A stretch of DNA of 64,000 nt from Nonlabens sp. (GTDB lineage: Bacteria > Bacteroidota > Bacteroidia > Flavobacteriales > Flavobacteriaceae). The DNA is taken from assembly GCF_018401815.1 (NCBI RefSeq), contig NZ_JAGYKG010000004.1:124001-188000 (forward strand), written 5' to 3'. Within the stretch, counting starts at the first letter, position 1; each line of letters opens with the position of its first letter. Under the pieces are notes generated by a model that had not been told where the DNA came from, searched no databases, and saw only the letters and a program-made list of their open reading frames with translations. This document shows, piece by piece, positions 60,322 to 64,000 of this stretch. Both the position numbers and the translations under genes were made by a program.

Positions 60322-61128
60322 ATGAAGAACATCCTTATCCCTATTGATTTCAAAAGCCCTTCATGGAAGCTCGTTAAATGCGTGCTGTCCATGTATCCCT
60401 ATGCAGGAATGCGTTTTTACCTTATTTATGTAACTGCTCTAGATCTTAAATTAGATGCTCATGTCATTCAAAGGGAATTCAAAGAAACAAATTTAAAAAA
60501 ACAGTTAACAGATCTTGAAGAACGTTTAACTCGTAATCAAAAAATCATTTCGTTGCCATGGAGAGGAAATTTTATTCAAAATATAAAAGAAGCGGTTTCA
60601 GACTATGATATAGAGTTAATTGTACTTAAAACCAGGCATCCGATCATTTCAAATCAGGGTAAAGAGACAAGCCTTCCTAAAGATATTATAACCAGAGTAA
60701 AATGCCCAATTCTCATGCTGCCCAAAAAGTTTAAATGTGAGCAGCCTAAACAATTAGTGCTCCTATCTGATTTTAACTTTGCACATCGGGCACGCTCTAC
60801 AAACACTTTAGTAAAATTTATCAAGGATAACAAAAGCCATCTTCACGTCTTACAACTTCGCAAATTACGTCAGGCATTGACTATCAATCAAAATGTTAAC
60901 AAATCTTTTTTGCAAAGTACCTTAGGTCGTCTTCCTCATAGTTTTCATTTTGTTATCGATAAAACGATGGATGAGGGACTCCAATTTTATATCAATAGGA
61001 ATCAGGTAGATCTGGTTATTTTATTTGCAAAAAACATCAATATTTTAGAACATATACTGTTTTTAAAAAATAAAGAACGAGGCAGGGATTATCGTGAAGA
61101 AGTGCCTTTTTTGATTATACATGAATAA
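60322..61128 (+). CDS. universal stress protein-like, degenerate
   Basis: KNILIPIDFKSPSWKLVKCVLSMY; lacks the GxxG-x9-G(S/T) ATP-binding motif. Confidence 0.7.
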   Translation: MKNILIPIDFKSPSWKLVKCVLSMYPYAGMRFYLIYVTALDLKLDAHVIQREFKETNLKKQLTDLEERLTRNQKIISLPWRGNFIQNIKEAVSDYDIELIVLKTRHPIISNQGKETSLPKDIITRVKCPILMLPKKFKCEQPKQLVLLSDFNFAHRARSTNTLVKFIKDNKSHLHVLQLRKLRQALTINQNVNKSFLQSTLGRLPHSFHFVIDKTMDEGLQFYINRNQVDLVILFAKNINILEHILFLKNKERGRDYREEVPFLIIHE

Positions 61129-61233
61129 TCGCTCTTGATTGAAAAGCTAAGTGCTGTAAGCTAGAACTGATTAAAGTCATAGTTTTAAATTGGGATAGCC
61201 ACTAGTTTTGGTATTGTAAAACCCAATGTTACT

Positions 61234-62031
61234 ATGAGAGTTATTATCATTCCTACCGATTTCTCAGAGAATGCTTTTAACGCTTTAACTTGTGCTTTGC
61301 AGTATTTTATTAATGTGGAGGCTACCTTTATTATAGTTCACACTTATGAAGAGAGGGAGCGACATTTACTACAAGAATTTGATTCGCAATTGGACCACTT
61401 ACTTGAACGAGTAGACTATCTGACGGATAATCCACTCCATCATTTTAAAACTAAAGTTATTTGCGGAACGTTTATTACTCAGATAAATGATCTAGTAGAT
61501 GCTCAAAACGCCGACCTCATTGTTATGGGGACCAAAGGAAAAACAGCTGATCGCACATTAAGCTTTGGCAGTAACACATTAGAAGTAAAAAAAAGTGTAA
61601 CATGTCCCGTACTAGCAATTCCATTGGAGCTAGAGTTTAAAAGCCCAGATCATATTTTATTTCCTTCAGAATTATTGATTCCATTTGAAAATAGGGAATT
61701 GGACCTTGTTAGTGATATCGCACACCATCATGGATCTGAGATCACCTTACTACACCTCGCAAAATCCGATACCTTATCATTGCGACAGCTTAAAATTAAG
61801 GCCTTGTTAGAATCTCGCTTTCGCGAAAGCAAAATAACCTACCAGCGTCACGATCCTGGAGTTCCTGCAACGATCTTCCATAATTTCATTATCCAAAATA
61901 ATAGTGACTTATTAGTATTAGTAAATTCTAAACATTCTTTTCTGGAGTCTTTATTACAATTACCAACGGTAGATTTTTTAAGCACGCATCTTAAGATTCC
62001 ATTTCTAACGCTTCAAAACTTACCCAGATAA
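61234..62031 (+). CDS. universal stress protein
   Basis: IIPTDFSENAFNAL; GTKGKTADRTLSFGSNT. Confidence 0.9.
   Translation: MRVIIIPTDFSENAFNALTCALQYFINVEATFIIVHTYEERERHLLQEFDSQLDHLLERVDYLTDNPLHHFKTKVICGTFITQINDLVDAQNADLIVMGTKGKTADRTLSFGSNTLEVKKSVTCPVLAIPLELEFKSPDHILFPSELLIPFENRELDLVSDIAHHHGSEITLLHLAKSDTLSLRQLKIKALLESRFRESKITYQRHDPGVPATIFHNFIIQNNSDLLVLVNSKHSFLESLLQLPTVDFLSTHLKIPFLTLQNLPR
61816..61830. repeat. dispersed palindrome CGCTTTCGCGAAAGC (in usp gene)
   Basis: Core match. Confidence 0.95.
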
Positions 62032-62042
62032 AATTTTATACT

Positions 62043-62897
62043 ATGAAAAATATCTTATTACCTATTGATTTTTCTGATGTTTCTTTAAATGCAATGGAGT
62101 ATGCTGTGCAGCTTTTTAGAGATGAGAATTGTGTTTTTTTTGTATTAAACACCTATGAGCCGGTAGCCTTGTATTCTGCAACAGCTTATGGAATGGATCC
62201 AGCCTTGAATATGGATATAGGAGAACTATTTAAAGAGGCGTCCGAAAAAAAAGTACAAAAAGCAATAGACAAAGTCGCTTTAAAATTTCAAGACAGCAAG
62301 CATGTTTTTCGTGGAATATCCTCTTTCAATATGTTGAGTCTAGAGGTAAAAGAACAGGTGGAATACCTTGATATTGACATTGTAATAATGGGGACCAAAG
62401 GGGCTTCAGGGTTGAAAGAAGTCTTTATTGGTTCACAGACCTTGCATGTAATAAAGAATGCCAAAGTTCCGGTTATAGGAGTGCCAGCAGAATACGCTTA
62501 CCAGCTTCCTAAAGATATTCTCTTTACAACAGATTTTAAAACGGATACCAATCAAAAGGGATTAGACCTTTTAGAGCAACTGTGTTCCAAATACAGTTCT
62601 AGGTTAATTTTTTTAAATGTCTTAAAAGGAGCAAGTTTCACAGACCAACAAATTAAAAACCAACAAGCTTTAAAAGCCTTCTTTAAATCGGATACTTCTG
62701 TCACACATATCGTTAAAGGAGTTGAAGTATTAGATGCAATGGAAGAGTTTCAATTAGAGCATAACATAGAGTTACTAGTGCTGGTGCACAACAGGCATAA
62801 TTTTTTTGAAAATTTACTTTTCACTCCTACAGTGCAAAAAATAGTACATCACTCTAATGTGCCTTTCTTGATTCTTCCGCAGCAACTAACTCAATAA
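62043..62897 (+). CDS. universal stress protein
   Basis: NILLPIDFSDVSLNAMEYA; GTKGASGLKEVFIGSQT. Confidence 0.93.
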   Translation: MKNILLPIDFSDVSLNAMEYAVQLFRDENCVFFVLNTYEPVALYSATAYGMDPALNMDIGELFKEASEKKVQKAIDKVALKFQDSKHVFRGISSFNMLSLEVKEQVEYLDIDIVIMGTKGASGLKEVFIGSQTLHVIKNAKVPVIGVPAEYAYQLPKDILFTTDFKTDTNQKGLDLLEQLCSKYSSRLIFLNVLKGASFTDQQIKNQQALKAFFKSDTSVTHIVKGVEVLDAMEEFQLEHNIELLVLVHNRHNFFENLLFTPTVQKIVHHSNVPFLILPQQLTQ

Positions 62898-62899
62898 TT

Positions 62900-63745
62900 A
62901 TGTTACGAGTTCTCTTACCTACCGATTTTAGTTCACATTCTTATAATGCGATATCTTATATCCAACAGTTATTTTTAAGAGTTGCCGTAGAGGTTACTTT
63001 GTTTCATGCTTATGAGCCTACTGCACTGCAATTATTGGGAAATATCAGTCCACAGCGATTAGCTACTATTTATCAAGATTTAAAAGTGAAGTCTACTCAT
63101 AAATTAAACTCGCTTAAATCTCAAATTTTTCAAACAAATCAACCAGAATGGCATCAGTATGCAATAGAGGCTTATGAAGGGCATCTCAAGGAAGGAATAG
63201 CCTCTTTTGAAAAAGGAGCCTATGATTATATCGTTATGGGAAGTAAAGGTGCTACAGGACTTCAAGAAATATTTATAGGGAGTGTTACCTATAGTATAGT
63301 TGCTCTACAACAAGAAATCCCAATTCTTATTATTCCAGAAAAGGCAAGTTTTACAACTTTAAAAAAAATCGGATTAGAAATAGATGTTAGTAAAAGCTGT
63401 AGCAAAGCAGTGTTTGAGCCTTTAATAAAACTCTCAAAGATCGGTAAAGCTGCTGTACATCTCGTTCAAGTTTACAGCGATCCAGATTTGAGTACCCTGG
63501 AAGAAAAATACCTAACGCAGCTAAAAATTATATTAAAAGATATTCCGTGCAGTTTTCATGTGATTCCTAAGTTTTCATCTTTAGAGAATTGTATTTATGT
63601 ATTTGAAGAAGAGTTAGAAATTGATTTAATGGTTGTAATAGACTATCCATTAAATTTCTTTGATCGGTTGATGGGAAAATCCATCGTTAAAAACATCACT
63701 TTTCATACCAAGTTACCATTTTTAATACTGCCTACACCTAACTGA
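62900..63745 (+). CDS. universal stress protein
   Basis: RVLLPTDFSSHSYNAISYI; GSKGATGLQEIFIGSVT. Confidence 0.92.
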   Translation: MLRVLLPTDFSSHSYNAISYIQQLFLRVAVEVTLFHAYEPTALQLLGNISPQRLATIYQDLKVKSTHKLNSLKSQIFQTNQPEWHQYAIEAYEGHLKEGIASFEKGAYDYIVMGSKGATGLQEIFIGSVTYSIVALQQEIPILIIPEKASFTTLKKIGLEIDVSKSCSKAVFEPLIKLSKIGKAAVHLVQVYSDPDLSTLEEKYLTQLKIILKDIPCSFHVIPKFSSLENCIYVFEEELEIDLMVVIDYPLNFFDRLMGKSIVKNITFHTKLPFLILPTPN

Positions 63746-63804
63746 TGAGTATCACAGAACATGGAAAATAGCAGTGTAGCGCTTTAACTATTAAAACAAC
63801 CATT

Positions 63805-64000
63805 ATGGCATCTATAATTGTACCTACCGATTTCTCCGATAATGCATACAACGCTTTATTTTATGCAACTAGATTACTACCTAGTGAAGGTTGCAAAATT
63901 CTATTAGTGCACTCTTATGAAGAGCAACTATATGAAAGTTTAAGCAGATTGGACAACAGGATGAATGATGCTATTGCAAAAAAAGTAAGAGCTACTGTTT
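63805..64000 (+). CDS. universal stress protein, 5' part only (truncated by window end)
   Basis: MASIIVPTDFSDNAYNALFYATRLLPSEGCKILLVHSYEEQ; open to the window edge, not in the ORF track. Confidence 0.85.
   Translation, partial: MASIIVPTDFSDNAYNALFYATRLLPSEGCKILLVHSYEEQLYESLSRLDNRMNDAIAKKVRATV

Overview
This 64 kb window is a Flavobacteriia-like (Bacteroidota) chromosome segment. The lineage call rests on TTTG-N19-TAnnTTTG promoters, a T9SS adhesin/PorP-SprF pair and a GCTTTCGCGAAAGC palindrome. Most of it is housekeeping: HtpG, SRP RNA, an Nramp-pxpABC operon, MlaEFD-type ABC genes, a Lol/MacB-like efflux set, DeoC/thioredoxin, and a PAS-kinase / receiver-CRP regulator pair followed by a tandem universal-stress-protein array. 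The accessory core is at about 30.4-42.5 kb. It holds an intact type II-C CRISPR-Cas9 locus (cas9 of 1397 aa, cas1, cas2), a tracrRNA divergent from cas9, and an array of 65 complete 46-bp repeats plus one truncated repeat (65 spacers; 58 of 30 nt and 7 of 29 nt, counted by hand). Main observations: (1) five pairs of near-identical or overlapping spacers, most of whose differences fall at silent third-codon positions, which suggests repeated sampling of the same protospacers from diverging phages; (2) the locus is bracketed by decayed copies of the 3' end of selO, whose full copy lies about 1 kb further out, and the terminal array repeat is fused to one remnant at an AGGCAT microhomology; (3) the array has its degenerate repeat at the predicted crRNA-upstream end and a terminator-like hairpin, partly built from the last repeat, at the other end; (4) a 3.4-kaa secreted adhesin carries six copies of an A-B-C three-domain super-repeat. 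No database searches were possible; product names come from recognising motifs in the translations.
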